This document shows, in pieces, positions 1-23,861 of a stretch of 64,000 nucleotides of DNA. How positions within the stretch are numbered: position 1 is the stretch's first letter; every line of letters starts with the position of its first letter. A model generated the notes under the pieces. It was not told the DNA's origin. It saw only the letters and a program-made list of their open reading frames with translations, and did no database searches. The stretch spans positions 14,454,711 through 14,518,710 of the forward strand of contig OZ038322.1 in the NCBI GenBank assembly GCA_964035795.1, given 5' to 3'. The stretch comes from Pterobdella sp. o SKG-2022 (Eukaryota; Annelida; Clitellata; Hirudinida; Piscicolidae). The position numbers were made by a program, and so were the translations under genes.

Positions 1-3000
1 CCACAGAAGCCAGTGCAGAAAAGTCTGCCCACTTCTCGGGTTCCACTGTTGTCTTTAATATCTTTCAATGAAAAGTTGCATTTGAGATTAGATTACGTCA
101 CTTAGTTATGTTTTTAAATAAATTTGAAGAATAAAAAGCTATTGATTTGAATCCAACACTGTATAGCAAAAAAATATACCATCCTTACCAGCCAACCCTA
201 CCATCTGATCCCTCCCCACAACCTCTCACCAACCTTGAGAACAAACCTCACAGTGAGAGATGCCTCGTTAGAGATCTCAGGCAGAGAATACTTTTGCTCG
301 AGCACCAGGTTCTTGCTGAGAAGTACTGCATTCATTGGCACCACCACCCTTGCCAGTTGTAACTCCTTTGAACTTCCTTTGTGCATCACCTTTAGGTGGA
401 GGTGGGTGGGTTTTAATGTAAATGAATGTGTGTAATTTTCAAATAGGTGAGTGGGTGATATTTGGTTAAGTGGATGGATGATATGTTGTTGGGTTGGTGT
501 ATGCAGTAATCATTATGTGTATTTATAAACGACATTAAATATTAAAATCCATATTAGCACCATCACTAGTTAGTGACTCAAGTCTAAATAAGCACCCACC
601 CTCATATCAAGTTGTTGGTTCTGAGGGTCAGAGAGGAAGAAGTTGAAGTTCTCACTCCAATTGGGGTCTTTAGTGTTGTTCTTGATCGAAGTCGACTTCT
701 CCTCTCCTGCTAACTGCAGCTTCACATATGGGCTCCTTACTTTACCTGTATTCTCACTTTCCTATTGGGCGTGGTGGGTGGTGTTATGGTGGGTGAGTGA
801 CACTATGGTTTTATTAAAGATGTTTGGTGCTATAATTATGGCATATAGCAGCTGGTAACTGATCTTCATCAGCTATCCATGAAATTCACACTTAACGATG
901 TGATGATGAGGATAAAAATAACAGCATTATTATTATTAATGATTCATATCTATAGCGCAAATCATATATTCTATCACCATAGCCATCTAAATATATAGTT
1001 CGTACAAAAAAAACATCATCACCATTTTGATAAATAATGTACATGAATAACTTACAGGCATGCCAGTGGCAGACTCAACAACCACCAAAAGAATAGCATT
1101 AGCGAACCTTGACTTCATCACCGATGTTGTCTGTGATGATGAAGAAAATTATGTAGTAATATTATCCATCTACACACCCACAACACCACTACTTCTCCAG
1201 CACCTCACCGGCTTGAACTCCTTGATGACAGAGCAAGCATCCATCCACAAGGCTCTCACATGCACTGACCCTGTCGCCACATTAGACAAGGGCAACCACT
1301 GTGTCATGATAATGATCATATTAATAAAAATTATATCATGATAATAGTGTCTAATATAAAAAAAAGCAATAACTATAATAATCAAGATAAAAATTGTAAT
1401 AAAAATATTAAGTCATAATGAAAATAACAACTGAAGGCATAATACTCCTTATAATAATAGTCAAATAGAAAGATGAAAAGTCCCTCACCACATCAATTTT
1501 GCCCTTCTTCGAGATCAGTTCAATGTCCAATGAAGCACTGTGTTTCATTATAATATTGAACACGCATAAAAACATGAACGTACAAACACACAAACAAGCG
1601 TGCATACAAATAAACTCACTCTCCAAGATCATCATCAGCACCAGCTCCTGAATCTTTATCCCACACGTTGAACGCTATTTCTTGCCCGTGTCTCTGATCT
1701 ATTACAGCCTGTATGTAAGTGTTTATGTGCGTACGTGTATGAGTACATATGTGTATGTATGGTTGTTTATGTATCTTTATATAATTGCGTGTATTTCTGT
1801 GCAATAGTGCTGAATCAAACTGAATGACGACCGCATACTTGTATGAACAATAAACATATGAAATATAAGTCATGAGATAAAACCTGGAAAAACTCATTCC
1901 AGTGTGGGTTGAGGGTGCTTTGCACAGTCTTCGTCTTCATCACTTGATTTCCAACTGTTCATCAAGTTGCAATTTTATTCAAACATCCCCACAAAATAAA
2001 GATACACGTACACACTAAACATACGCACCCATAACATCATACATGACATCCAAAAAAAAGTAAAATATACGCACAGATGTGCAAACGAACACTAACTCTT
2101 AACAGAGCAGAAGGGATCCGACTTGGCCTTTTTCACCAGACCCACATCAGCCGCCTTCAAGTCTTTGCCCTCCACCACATGAACGATCACCAGCCCCTTC
2201 ATTGTGGAGTGTTTCAGGTTTAATTTATATCCATATAATCTTCTATATTTTACTTTCAGAGCTATCATAATAGCTCTAATTTTTCATTTGAATCTATTTA
2301 TAATCTTAGGTAACAGAAGTATGATGATGATTAGATAAACAACCTTCTACATTGCAAAGTAGCTACCATATGGTAACAAGAGTTACAAGACATCATATTT
2401 CACAAAAGATTTGACATCCAATGAAATCATAGTGATGAGGGTCGGCAAGGCGAAAAATTGTGGAAGGATTGATTGAAAAATGATGGATACAAGTCATAAG
2501 CATCTTGCATGAAAAAAATGATGTCCATGTTGATGATGATGACCTTATTTATCTATTGACCTACCTATCTTACTATCCGCGATCTATCTATAAACCCTTT
2601 AACTACTTTTCTGAAACCATCAGCACATATTTTTTCTTTGATATTATTATTTTTACGGAATAAAATAAACTCTTGAAAAAAATTTTTAATTTGAATATAT
2701 AATATATACATCAACACACACTTAATCTACACAGTAATCTGTTTACAAGCAAGCACAAACAAACACACACATCAGCTGGGGGGTGCCTGATCTTACTGAT
2801 GTCTACATCAGGGTGAAGGCTGATAGGGATTCTACGGGGTAGTACAAGGATGTCACACACCACCTTTGATACAATGTCCTTCACTGTGCTCCTGTGTATG
2901 GTGTTGTGGTTGTTGTGGCGTAGTATTGGTATGATGTTTATTGTTGTACAAGTAAATTATCGTTATTGAAGCTGACTTGATGAATGGAAGGTCCAAAATG

Positions 3001-5288
3001 TTCGCTGCAGCCAACATGTCAAAGTTTATCGTCTGCACAAGTGATGGTTTTGTGTGAATCAGTAAAAACTAACTATTGAGCAACAATATTTAGAAACTTT
3101 TTTAATGCAAAAATATCAACAAACTAATTAATATGCATTAGTATTAACACACAGGGGGATTGAGGAAGAAGGCAGAGAGTCCTCCAACAATGGGGATGTC
3201 AGAGATGAGTGGATTCATCACCACCCTCATATGCCCATCAATCTGTGGTGTGGTCATTGTGATGTAGAGGTGGGAGAGGGGAGGGAGTGTGGTCATTGGG
3301 ATGTATAGGTGGAAGACAAGGGGAGAATAGATATGTGGTTTTAACAATGTAATTTATAATAAGGTGGTTCTGAAATTTATGTGTCCATAACCAAAATCGT
3401 AATTGAATTATATTGCTTGTTATCGTTTTTCCGAATTTTTGCTTTAAAAAAAAACGAAAAATTTTTTTAAAATTTAATACCAGATGATTCATACCATTGT
3501 AAGATTATGATGGTCAAAGTAATATTTTTAATTGAAAACACTTATATAAGATAAAACATATATGGATGATCAAAAACATTAATTGAAATACAAAAAAAAA
3601 TACAACTAATGAGAAAAAACAGAATTAATACAAATCATAATATTAGCACAGACCTCGAGAGACTTGATACCAAAAGAGATGCCTTTCACCTCACACTTGA
3701 TGCTTGAGTCCCCCTGGTATCTGTTGCGGAAATGATTAACTTTGAAACATCATTTAACATTCATTAGGTTGATATTGAAACATCTGTTAGCGTCATTATA
3801 AAGATTTTATAACTACATATGGCCTGTAATGCCAGCAAAATTTGATACAACTCACTTGATCTTCATATCCAGTATCACTTCATTCTTCTTTTCTGGGTTT
3901 ACATACACATTCACCCACTCCACCCTCATTGGCTGTGGTGGAAGCATATGTCAACTCAGGGTGGATTATTGGTGCATCTTCACCCAGTAATAATGATCAT
4001 TATAAACATATAAACACTTAGTTTGTTATAATGTAGTGAAAAATGATTGTAGAACAAATAAAAGCATGATCATGTAAGTAATCCTTAAAAAAAGCTTAAT
4101 TTTTAATTTGTTAATTAAATTGTAGTGTATTTGTTAATGCAAATAACAATAGTAACTGACAATATCTCCGAGGTCAACATGCGTGAACTTGAACTCGCCA
4201 AGATTGGAGGGCATGTAGGCTTGGATGCAGTCCTGAATGGTGGTCATTATCAAATTTTCTGCATACTCTGCTATCATTGGCCACAACTGTTTTATCATCT
4301 GGAGAAGGTTTGATTTAAGGTGATAGGCAATCTTAAGTTCTATAACAGCAAAAGTTTGTGGCCATAAAAACATTCAAGGTGATTTATATGAGCTTGCATA
4401 AAGAGTTCTAACTTTTTTTACTTTCAAATAATTTTATGATAATATTACAGACATTTAATTTAGTTTTGAATTATTATTATTACTCATTTAATATCAGTTT
4501 TTATTAATTTGATAACAATGTGCATTAATTTTAATTATTTTTTGAATGTTTAAATGAATGCATGACCAATGTTAAAATACATCATTTAATTTAACTTAAT
4601 GAGTTTTAGAACTACAAAAAATATTCATGTTCATGATAATGGAAAACTACTTCATATTAAAAAAATAATTCAAAATGTAAAATTCTCAAAAAATTTTGTT
4701 GTGCATTGGTATTGAAAATTTTGATATATTAAACAGTTTGCTTATCAATTGAACTTTTTAATAGCCATTCTATTTCAAAAATGAAAAAGGATAAGCTCAA
4801 TTATTTTGAAAATATATGATCAAACTGAATCAAAGTTTTGGATTCAAAACATAGGTGTACCTTATTTACCCACTCAGCCTTCTCAAGTTCAGGAAAGTAC
4901 ACCTGATTGGAGAACATTTTTACATAATGCAAAATAAAAACAAACTTTGAAAAAAATTATATTTTGAAAATATTCTTACCCATGATTGATGATCGTCCAC
5001 TCGGCTCAAAATGGCTTTTTTCTCACTTGTCATTGACTGTAGAGCGAACTTTTTCTTTGATTTTATTTGTCTTCCCACTTCTTGGCTGACTATGTGAAAG
5101 AAAAGCATTACAAAAACCCAAGCGACACTCATACCTAGATATCCCCAAAACCATACGGCAATGGCAATTCCGGTTGTCCTGAAACCTTTCATTATCACTT
5201 TTGCTAATCCAAAATCAGTATTAGCGGCTTTTATAAGCTTTTCTTTTTGGGCTTTCAAAGCCAGCTCACTATCGTCGACTGAAGACAT
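1..5288 (-). CDS. ESYT2: Extended synaptotagmin (E-Syt), 5' part, at least 16 exons, cut by window edge
   Basis: E-Syts tether the ER to the plasma membrane and move glycerolipids through an SMP domain. Exons in transcript order: 5288-4980, 4902-4861, 4298-4161, 3932-3856, 3720-3654, 3242-3153, 3032-2977, 2891-2771, 2196-2097, 1954-1884, 1708-1620, 1537-1489, 1298-1209, 1130-1056, 761-600, 389-234, and probably 45-1. All junctions through 234 are GT/AG and in phase, giving 564 residues. Exon 1 holds a hydrophobic hairpin at about residues 37-68 (GYLGMSVAWVFVMLFFHIV), typical of ER anchoring. Residues about 104-300 match the SMP domain. C2A starts near 301 (GLVIVHVVEGKDL; acidic loop WDKDSGAGADDD). 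A second C2 starts near 435 (ANAILLVVVESATGMP). Any further C2 domains lie outside the window. Many invertebrates have one E-Syt gene, so the symbol is by similarity. Confidence 0.9.
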
Positions 5289-5740
5289 TTTGCGATACGA
5301 AATTTTTCAGCTCATAGAAATAAAAAAAAATATTGATAGAAATACAGGAACAAGTTCCTTTTAACTCAAGTGCTGCTTACAGTTACGTTTAAAAATTATA
5401 AATTTTGAGCAAATTGCTATTAAGTAAATTTAATTTTTTGTATCTTTTAGCAAATAATTTTTTGTTAGAAAAAAAAATACTTTTTTTCAAAACAAAAATT
5501 TACTTATATTTATTAATTTTAAAAACTTTTTGAAATAAAAATTGTTTGTGAAAAATAGAAAATATATGTTTTATTGGTATTGTATTAAAGAATTTTCTTG
5601 AAAGTTATTATTTCGTTTTCTATGCCCTTTTGTTCTAAATGAAATATTGCCCACTTCGTTGGAATAACGATTCAGTTTTACGTATTAAAATTTTAATTTG
5701 TAGTATAAATTGTTAAAGTGTTGAAAAATAATTATTTCTA
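5289..5740. promoter_or_regulatory. Shared divergent promoter region of E-Syt and BRR2
   Basis: The two start codons point away from each other across about 450 bases of very AT-rich DNA with no open frame continuing either gene. Both 5' UTRs and both core promoters must lie here unless non-coding first exons sit within the neighbour. No TATA box or initiator could be assigned by eye because poly-A and poly-T runs dominate. The role is inferred from position only. Confidence 0.5.
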
Positions 5741-15494
<9,754 letters not shown>

Positions 15495-15584
15495 CAACAA
15501 TTTATACTGTCACAATTATGTTATTTAAGACTGAACCAAATAATTTTGTTTTTATTATTGAATTAACTCTTGTGGGTTTTAAAC

Positions 15585-15590
15585 AATAAA
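15585..15590 (+). terminator. Probable BRR2 poly(A) signal AATAAA
   Basis: AATAAA lies 90 bases after the BRR2 stop codon. A second AATAAA follows at 15633-15638. Either would end transcription before the GST gene, whose ATG is at 15796, so the two same-strand genes are tightly packed. Confidence 0.5.
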
Positions 15591-15795
15591 CTTGTGGAGT
15601 TTTTATTCATGTTGATAAAGTTATCGAGTTTTAATAAAAGCCTGAAATCGTATTCAATTCAAAGAAACACTAAACATTTTCATTTTGAACGAGGCTTCTC
15701 GATAACATGTTTTATCATCAGGTTCATTTAAACTCGAATATTAATTTTTCACGATTTAATATCTTCAACGTCATTGTTTATTTGTGTTTATCAAG

Positions 15796-16940
15796 ATGAG
15801 CGTAAGTTTCTCTTGCATTATTTTATATAAACTTTTGTATAGATTAAACCAATTGCTCAACTATGTTTTTCAGATAGCCTTTAAAACTGCTTTCGCCGAA
15901 GGTTAGTTGGCGTTTTATCTTGAAATTTATTTTGAAACATTCCTGTTGAAATTCTTTAAAATTTATAAAGTTTCAAAATTGGTCGGGGTTTCGGGAGATG
16001 TTTTCTCGATGTTAATTGTTAATATTCCGTTTATTAAGACTGCTGTAAGGTAATACTTAAGTTTCTAATGATCGTTTTGTGACATTGAATCAACTTTGAA
16101 AGGCTCCAAAATGCCAGTGGTCAATCCGAACACTGTGCGGGTGTATGGCATGCGCTTCTGTCCGTATGCCGAGAGAATCAGACTATTGTTGCACTACATG
16201 AAACTCAGGTGTTTACATTGTTTATTTTAGAAAAGATCATGATATAAAATGATTTTAAAACATGTACAGACACGAAGTGGTGAATATCAACGTGAACAGC
16301 AAGCCAAACTGGTACTTGGAGTTGAACCCCGATGGCACGATTCCTCTGTTACAATACAAGTGCCATCTGATTGGGGAATCTTTGGTGTGCATGGAGTTTC
16401 TACACGAAGAGTTCGGTAAGTACTCGTGCCTGAGTAGCAGGCCTCTAGTGAGGGCCCACCAGCGCAACCTCATGATGAAGTTCAGCCGAGTCACATTGGC
16501 ATTTTCAAATTTCTTAAACAGCAAGAATGAAAGTGAGAAGAAAAAATGCCACCAGCAAATCATCGACAACCTGGGCATCTATGAAATCGAACTTTATGAG
16601 CCATTTTTCTCAGGTGAAGATCAATACAAAATCTCAATAAAATGTAATTTTCATTTAATGCTTAGAAGACAACAAGCCAAGTCTGGTGGACTTCGCATTG
16701 TGGCCGTGGTTTGAAAGATTTCAAGCAGTGACTTACCTTCACAAAATGAAGTTTGTGACTGAAGAGACATTCCCGAAGCTGGCTTGCTGGGTGAAAACGA
16801 TGAAAAGATTAGAGGCCGTCAAGAAAGTCTCTCTGTCTGACAAGCTACACGTGGAGTACTACAAGCTCAAGTGCTCCGACCCAACAAGCATCAAGCTAGC
16901 CGATCTAGGCCTGGAGGAGGCTGACAAGATCTGCACTTGA
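15796..16940 (+). CDS. GSTO1: Omega-class glutathione S-transferase, complete, 5 exons
   Basis: Omega GSTs are cytosolic thiol transferases and dehydroascorbate reductases that use an active-site cysteine. Exons 15796-15801 (only ATGAGC), 15874-15901, 16103-16208, 16270-16613 and 16669-16940 give 756 nt and 251 residues, close to the family's roughly 240. The thioredoxin-fold start reads VRVYGMRFCPYAERIRLLL with the catalytic cysteine near residue 31, equivalent to human Cys32. The conserved HEVVNINVNSKPNW segment and the helical-domain signature ALWPWFERFQAV are present. The six-base first coding exon is supported by a perfect phase match (AGC to ATA, then GAAG to GC) and gives the N-terminal extension typical of the class. 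AATAAA follows at 17031-17036. Whether it matches GSTO1 or GSTO2 cannot be told. Confidence 0.92.
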
Positions 16941-17718
16941 GAAGCTATTTACACTTTTACAAATTATTATTATGAAGTATCTTTAAATTCTTATTTTACT
17001 GTTTTTAGTGGTTTTTGAAGTGTTTGAAAGAATAAAAACTAGATGCAAAAATATTAATTAATTAATTTTAATATACAAAAATATTAATTTTATGATTTTA
17101 ATGTTATCCTCTTTTGAATTTTCTATAAGTTTATACAAAATATTGAAACTAAGCAGGTAGATCCAACCATTGATTTAATTATCGCTTAATTTGTTTTATT
17201 AAATTTACAAAAATTGAGGTAGTTAAAACTTTATTTGGAAAATATTTGAAAATTTAATGAAGTCGTTCATGAATTAATGCAGACAAAATAATACTCAAAA
17301 AGTTTCAATGGGCTCAAGTTTCGAGTAAATCAACAAAATAATCCTTCACTACAAAACTTGAGATAAATTATCAAAATACTCTTTCAAATAAATGTATTTA
17401 ATGCGGTTTATTCAATTAAAGGTTCATAAATTTATTTAATTTAAAATTTATTATACTATGCTAACAAGCTTTTTTCGAAATTTTTCGTGAAAATATTTTT
17501 CAAAATGAATTTAATTTATATTTAAATTAAAACTATTTCAAGTGAATTTCTTTGGTGTAATCTTCAAAAATCTACTTATTAAAAATATAAATTACAATAA
17601 TATAATACAATTCTTTTAGATATAAGTAGCAGAAACGACAAAATTTATAAAAAAGATAACAACACCAATAAAAAGATAATAATAATAATTTTCTTAATAT
17701 AATCATGGTATTGTGGTC
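16941..17718. other. Intergenic gap between convergent GST and SEC14-like genes
   Basis: AT-rich sequence holding the 3' UTRs of two convergent genes. The AATAAA at 17031 serves the GST. No open frame resembling a protein family and no structured repeat was seen. Confidence 0.6.
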
Positions 17719-20700
17719 TCAACTGACAGTCACAATATAAAAAACTTTTTTCTGCCTGGTCCAACTGTATGTGTTGTCGAAGACGAGACGGTCTGTGCAT
17801 GAGATGTGTTGTGAAAGTGATAATCATGTCAATAAAAAAATAGTAGTAATTTAAAAAATAATACCAAATGAAGGAATAAAAAAATAACAAAAAATAAAAA
17901 AAATGAATAAAAATAATAAAAATAAGACAAAAATAACCATAATAATAATTAAAAATAAATAAACAACAAACGCACAAAGACCAGGAGCCCAGCACTCATG
18001 GTGGTCGTCATGAACCACGTGGCATGCAGACACCCTCTTATACTCCATCAAACTCTTTTCATTCTCCTTCTGCAAGTTCCTCTTCACCAGTTTGGTAGAT
18101 GCTCCACTCCGGTTGAACTTCTTTTCCTCAACGTCTTGTGTTTTTTTGTCTTGAAGAATAAGGGTTGGAAAAATAGATGCAGATGGGATGAAAGTTATGA
18201 TAGGATTTATAGAAAACGTTAATGAAATGAAAAAAACATGGGGTTGAATATGATGTGAGAACTTCTGTACGCTTATAAAACAACTTGCTAAAAATTTCGT
18301 CAAAACAATATTTGAACCCTCAACCGAATGTTTGTAGTTTAGTTAACATAAAAGTTCGGACGGGTTGGGAAGTGTGTTAAAAATGGATTGACTAAAAAAG
18401 TGCCAAAGATGCTTTTACATTCCATATGAAAGTTAGTGATGAGGAGTAGTAATATTATTTGAACATGAGACATATATAATTAAATGGGAGAAAATACAGC
18501 TTCTACAACTAGAGCTTTTAATAATAAAAATTTCAAAAAACTGAACCTTCATTGGTCAAAAACACAAGCTCTACCCCTATATCTTTGTCCTCTGTCTTGA
18601 ATTGCCAACTATTGAAACAGTTACTCATAAAAAATTAATCTTACCGCCATAATCTTCAACCCAAAAACAACCAAACCTTTCTTTTATCACCATAACACAA
18701 CACCACACCATCACTCTACAAACCCACACCACCCATTCCACCACATCCACAACACCACACCATCATTCACAACCCCACCCACCTGATGCGGCAAGGAGTT
18801 TTAGAGACAGGAATATCAATGACATAAGCACAACCCTGTGAAATGACCACTGTGTACCAAGGGTGAAGATCTGTTCTCAAAGTCAACTCCATTGGGATAA
18901 TGCCTCCTTGCTTTATCTATGGTGGTGTATGGGGGGATGTGTAGAATGTGGGTGGAGAGCGTATAGGGTGGAATAAAATTGTGGTGAGGTATATGGGCTT
19001 GATAAGACATGATTCTAACCAAGAATTAAGAATTGGGGTGTACTTCATGAATTTCATAGATTTCGACTTAAATTAAATTTTGTGAACAATTCAGTTTGTT
19101 TTCAACTTAAAGATGATAATATTATAATCTACTGTAAAATCTAACTGCCTTCAATATCAATAAGCAACAAAGCCAGAGTTATACAACTGATACTTGTGTT
19201 TTTATAATGAATATCACACCTCCACCAACCTTGTCCACACACCGGATGTTGCCATCCTCATCAGTCATCTTGCCTCCCAGGTAGGCTGGTAAGTTTTCTT
19301 CTGATATGCATTCCAGAAGCTTCTCTTTGTAATCGGCTGTCCAGCATGAAATGCGGTGTTAAAAGCACTTATGGTGTTTTTTCTAAAATAAGTCTGAGTA
19401 TATAACAACCTTTTTCTTATTCCAATAAGTTATTAAAAGAATTAAAATATTTAAAAATTAAATCGAAAGAAAAAAATGTTCTAAACTATTTAACAAAGCT
19501 TAACAATCCATATAGCCATCTTAGGATACTGACATGATTCAAAGACTGGACCAACCTCCGTAGAAGAAGATTTTGTGGATCATTTCTTCAGTGAGGATGG
19601 GCTTCCCAAGAGCCCACAAGTAGGGGAGGATGGAGGGAGCTGTGTGGAGGAGGATCATAAAGGCTTGAGGACCATGAAGGTTTGTTTCATTGAGGTTTCA
19701 ATTGATGATCCAGAGAATTAGTTTTGTTTCTTATCGAACATGTTTTAATATATAAGGTGTTTAGCTTTTTAGATGAAGTTGCAAGTTTTTTTGAATGTTG
19801 GAAAACAAATAAAAATCGTTCGTTTACAAGCAAAATCTTACAACCATTTGCATTACTCAGCATCATAACCTTTCTACCATCACAACCCCCCACTATCCCC
19901 CATTGTCCACCATCCCACCCACCATTGATCACCATCAACTTCCTAAGAGTATCCGGATAGTTGTCTTCGAGGGTTTGGACAAGATGTAGATACATGTCCA
20001 TACCTTTGTATTGAGGTATTTCTATGTATTCCTCTTTTTATAAATAATTTTCAATGTATTAATCTGATTATTTGTATTTTTATTTCTTTAATTTAACATT
20101 TATTAATGTATTTCGGTATTTTATCTTTGTTTTGAGGTATTTATGGGTAATAGGTATTAAGATGCTTCGTGATTATTTTGGTATAGTATAGAATAGGCTT
20201 CAATGCATTCACTCATATCATTCGTGCTCGGGCGTATTGAAATAGCCTCTTTACCTTACCATGTGCTACGTATCAACTTAACTTGAATGCCCGTATTTAA
20301 TGGCATTTTAACCATGTTTCATTTATTTCATTTTCATTGATATATCTAAAGATACTAATCCTGTATTGCTTCAATAATGCAGTCGTACTAATTATTATTA
20401 TTAACCAGGCTTCCAAAGTGCACTAGTTCCAGTTCCCTCCATATCAAATATCACTGTGACTCCATCTACACGGGTACCTGTCTTTAATACAACGCGGTAC
20501 AATACAATATGATACGATAAAAATTCAAAATGATTTGATAATCTTTCGAATAATAAAACGTTATTGAATAATAGTCTAAAGTTACATATTAATGTAATAT
20601 GGAAACTCATTAATAAATACACTTTATGACGGGGTTTAGCTTCGTAGATCGCGTGATCAATTCACATAAAACCCACATTATCACACTTGATAAATAACCA

Positions 20701-23116
20701 CAGTTAGACTATCAGCATTTAGCAATGACAGCTATATTGATTTAAAACTATAAAATTATTTCTAATCTTTGAATATATAATGAATATAAACTAAGTTCAC
20801 TTTTAAAGTCTGTTCCCTGTTGTGCTTCTTGATCAACTCACTCTCATACAACTTGCTTTTCTCCAGCTCCCTCATCGTGCAACACCGCATCAAGCCTGCA
20901 ATGTCGTACCTGGGGATGATCGGGTACTTCTTAGGCATGATGGCCCAGTAGATATGCCACCATCACCGCGTCTCAAACGTGTTTCATGTTGTATTATCAT
21001 TTTCTTCGATTTTTTCTTTCTATTTCATAAAACACTGATTAACTTTGGGGAATATTAAAATGACTCAAATATCATATCATAAACTTATTAAACTATTAAA
21101 TATACAGCCAATTTAACAGTGAAGAAAAAAAAACTTCAAAATATGAAAAGATCAACAAAATTAAATTAGTGATAGAAATGACTGAAGCGAACACACACAT
21201 TAACTCACTTGCCAAAAAGTTCTACTTTGACAATCCTACCCTCCTTATCAACACCACACAAACCCCCAGGTAAGTACTGCTTGATCGCCTGTTGGTGTGA
21301 AAGAGGTTGTAGGTGTGAGAGAGGTTGTGGGTGTGAGAGGTTGTGGGTGTAAGTGAATGTTGGTGGATGTGTGTGGGTTAGTTGGAATGGGTGGGTTCGT
21401 TGAGAGAAGGAAGGTTCGATTGTTGTTATTGATAGAAGCACAAAGTTTCACTTGCACTAATATAATAATCAACCAAATTCAATTATTTAAAAAAATGGTT
21501 ATGCGTTGAATGATTCTTTACAAGCTTGAAACTCAAAATAGAACGGTGTTGTATCCTATATTAATAAATAAAAAATTTTGTCTCACGGCATGTGACGTGA
21601 AAATCGACCAATACTAATTAATATTCAACATGAATTAATAATTAGCTATATTAAAAGATAAAGTATGATCCTGCCATCAATACAGACCTCGGGAGGGTTG
21701 TAATTACTAAGCAGGTTCTTAACGTCCATTTTTTTCTTGTAGTCCATACTCTGCGTGATAATATGGGGTTTCAATTATTTGGTTCAGCGACTCTAAAGTT
21801 TGTTTTATCTCTGCTTCATGTTTTAAAAATTCTTTTTTATAGATTTATCGAATTTAATGTTTTTGAAACAATGTTGATTGTTTTTTTTAATAATTATGGG
21901 CTTGAGTAGTGGAGATTTTCATTGCTATTAACGTCTCAAATTTAAGGCTGCTTTTCTGTTATAACCTGGATAACAAAAAACTTCGGTAGCAGGTATCAAC
22001 AAACTTTTATTTTGATGTCGATTTTATTTGGCTTGGCGGATGCCCAAGTGTGGGAACGGTGGGTCTTGAATTCAATAATTTCAAGTTGAGATCTAGCTGA
22101 CAGTCTATAAAATTTTTTCCAAATGAATGGCTTATTTTGGAATCACAATATAAAAAATACCAATAATCTAGGTTGACTGATGTCTAGCCTAGTTACTGGG
22201 ACATGTATAGAAATATAATCTATTATTTTTGATATATATTCATGTTAATGAGTTAGACACAAAGCATTGCTTTTAGAATTATTAAATACTTCAAACTTAA
22301 TATTAACCCCATTTCAAACTCGAAAAATATTTTCAAATTTTTTACACTTTTTTTAATGAAGTTACGTTTAGTTCCAACTCGATACATTTGCTTGCGAAAG
22401 CTTTCATACCCATAAACTCGTAATTTTGAATAGTTATATTTGGAATCTTCACTTAATTTGGTTTCAATCGTCCACTTGTAAAGGATATATGCAAAATTTA
22501 AAATTAAAAATTTTATCGAATATATTCAATTTCTAATGGTAACTTCGATTTTTTTTAAACGCAATCTTATTCTCTTTTCAACTAATGCAAACGCCCAACC
22601 CTCATTTAAATCGAATTTTTGAAGCACTTTTTAAAAGATAACTACAGTCGTTTTTGACAACCGAATAACACAATTAACAAATCAATAATTAAAATAAAAC
22701 TATTCAAAGCAACCATCCATGGTACCAACTTTTCTAAACATCTTCTCTGCCTTGTCCACATCCTTTCTGCACGCTTCAAGAGGGAAATATAATACAATAT
22801 ATCATGGATGTCTTAACAGTTATGTTTAATCTCATTTTTTCAAACCTTAATGAAATTATTCAAAGTTAGAAACTTTTGTCACGTTTGTTAAAATGTCGTG
22901 AAGTTTTTTATGGAGTTAAGTGATGTGAACAAACATTTTTGTGGGCCTTTTAATAAAATTTAAAGCGGTTCTTAAAGTTGAATAAATATATAATGTGATA
23001 AAAAGATTTTCGAATGAATAAATTATGTTGGCAAGTTTAATAATGAATCAGATAATAAAACATACCGATGAGCCATTTGTTCAGCTCAAAATCTTCAATT
23101 TTCTCTGCTTCGCTTC
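17719..23116 (-). CDS. SEC14L2: SEC14-like protein (CRAL-TRIO plus GOLD domain), first exon not found
   Basis: These cytosolic proteins bind phosphoinositides, squalene or tocopherol and transfer lipids between membranes. Exons in transcript order: 23116-23066, 22773-22730, 21750-21688, 21288-21209, 20909-20801, 20481-20406, 20003-19923, 19639-19556, 19336-19230, 18910-18783, 18608-18547, 18149-17982, 17792-17719 (TGA). All phases agree; 374 residues plus a missing first exon of roughly 30. The N-terminal part matches the family lead-in to the lipid pocket (KAEKMFRKSMDYKKKMD). CRAL-TRIO core: VDGVTVIFDMEGTG and LEDNYPDTLRKLMVIN. The C-terminal GOLD domain includes SWQFKTEDKDIGVEL and ends RLVFDNTYSWTRQKKVFYIV. 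It resembles SEC14L2/3/4 more than SEC14L1 because no PRELI domain is seen. No start codon was identified beyond 23116. Confidence 0.88.
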
Positions 23117-23861
23117 CTAGACGAGATCTCAACTATGGGTGTAGTTATGGTAATAGAGATAATGAAGAGGGTGGTGAAATAAGAAAGAAAGGGTTAGAAA
23201 AAGAAAGATGGGAAGGAGACCTTAGAGTTTTGAAAAGTACTTCATGTCTTGTGATTAATTAATAGAGTTTTCAGTTTTCATTTATCAGTGATTATTAGAT
23301 ATTAAATTTGAAATCAATTTTTCTAAATATTTAAAGGATATAAATGAAATGAGAATTAGTTTATTTTTAGACATTTTGATGGTATTTTTGAATATATTCA
23401 TTTCGATTTTGATCTTATGTAGTGCCGAGATCTATTCTTAAGTATTGATCTATACAAATAAAATTAAATACTTATAAATATTGATTATACTGTTTTATCT
23501 TATTTTGATGTTGAGAGTGGGAGAGAAAGATGGTGGCAAAGCTAGGAAAAGCTATTTAGCCATGCAAATTGTTGTAAGAAAAAGCTGAAAAAGAATGAAA
23601 ACTATAGAAAAGCAATTTTTATATGAGGGTAATCGTTTTGAATGTTTAATATAAAACATTATTTTTTATGTAAATTTTATGGTAGGTGGTTCAACATTTA
23701 AACTAATCAATTATCATTCAATATTATATTATCCCTTGAAGAAATTATGTTGAAATGATTTTAAAGCTTTTAATGAAGAAAATGTCAAAAGTACAATGCA
23801 TTATTACAACGAAATTTTTCTTTTATTAATTTTGATTTCTAAATTTAAACAATACTTTAAG

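Noticed and set aside
5161..5364. Plus-strand frame over the first E-Syt exon
   Set aside because: It is the reverse complement of the E-Syt coding exon, which has clear homology on the minus strand.
20910..20945. Extending the SEC14-like exon upstream through an ATG-containing open stretch
   Set aside because: The conserved GK/YDIAGLM junction requires the acceptor at 20909, and the extension meets an in-frame stop.
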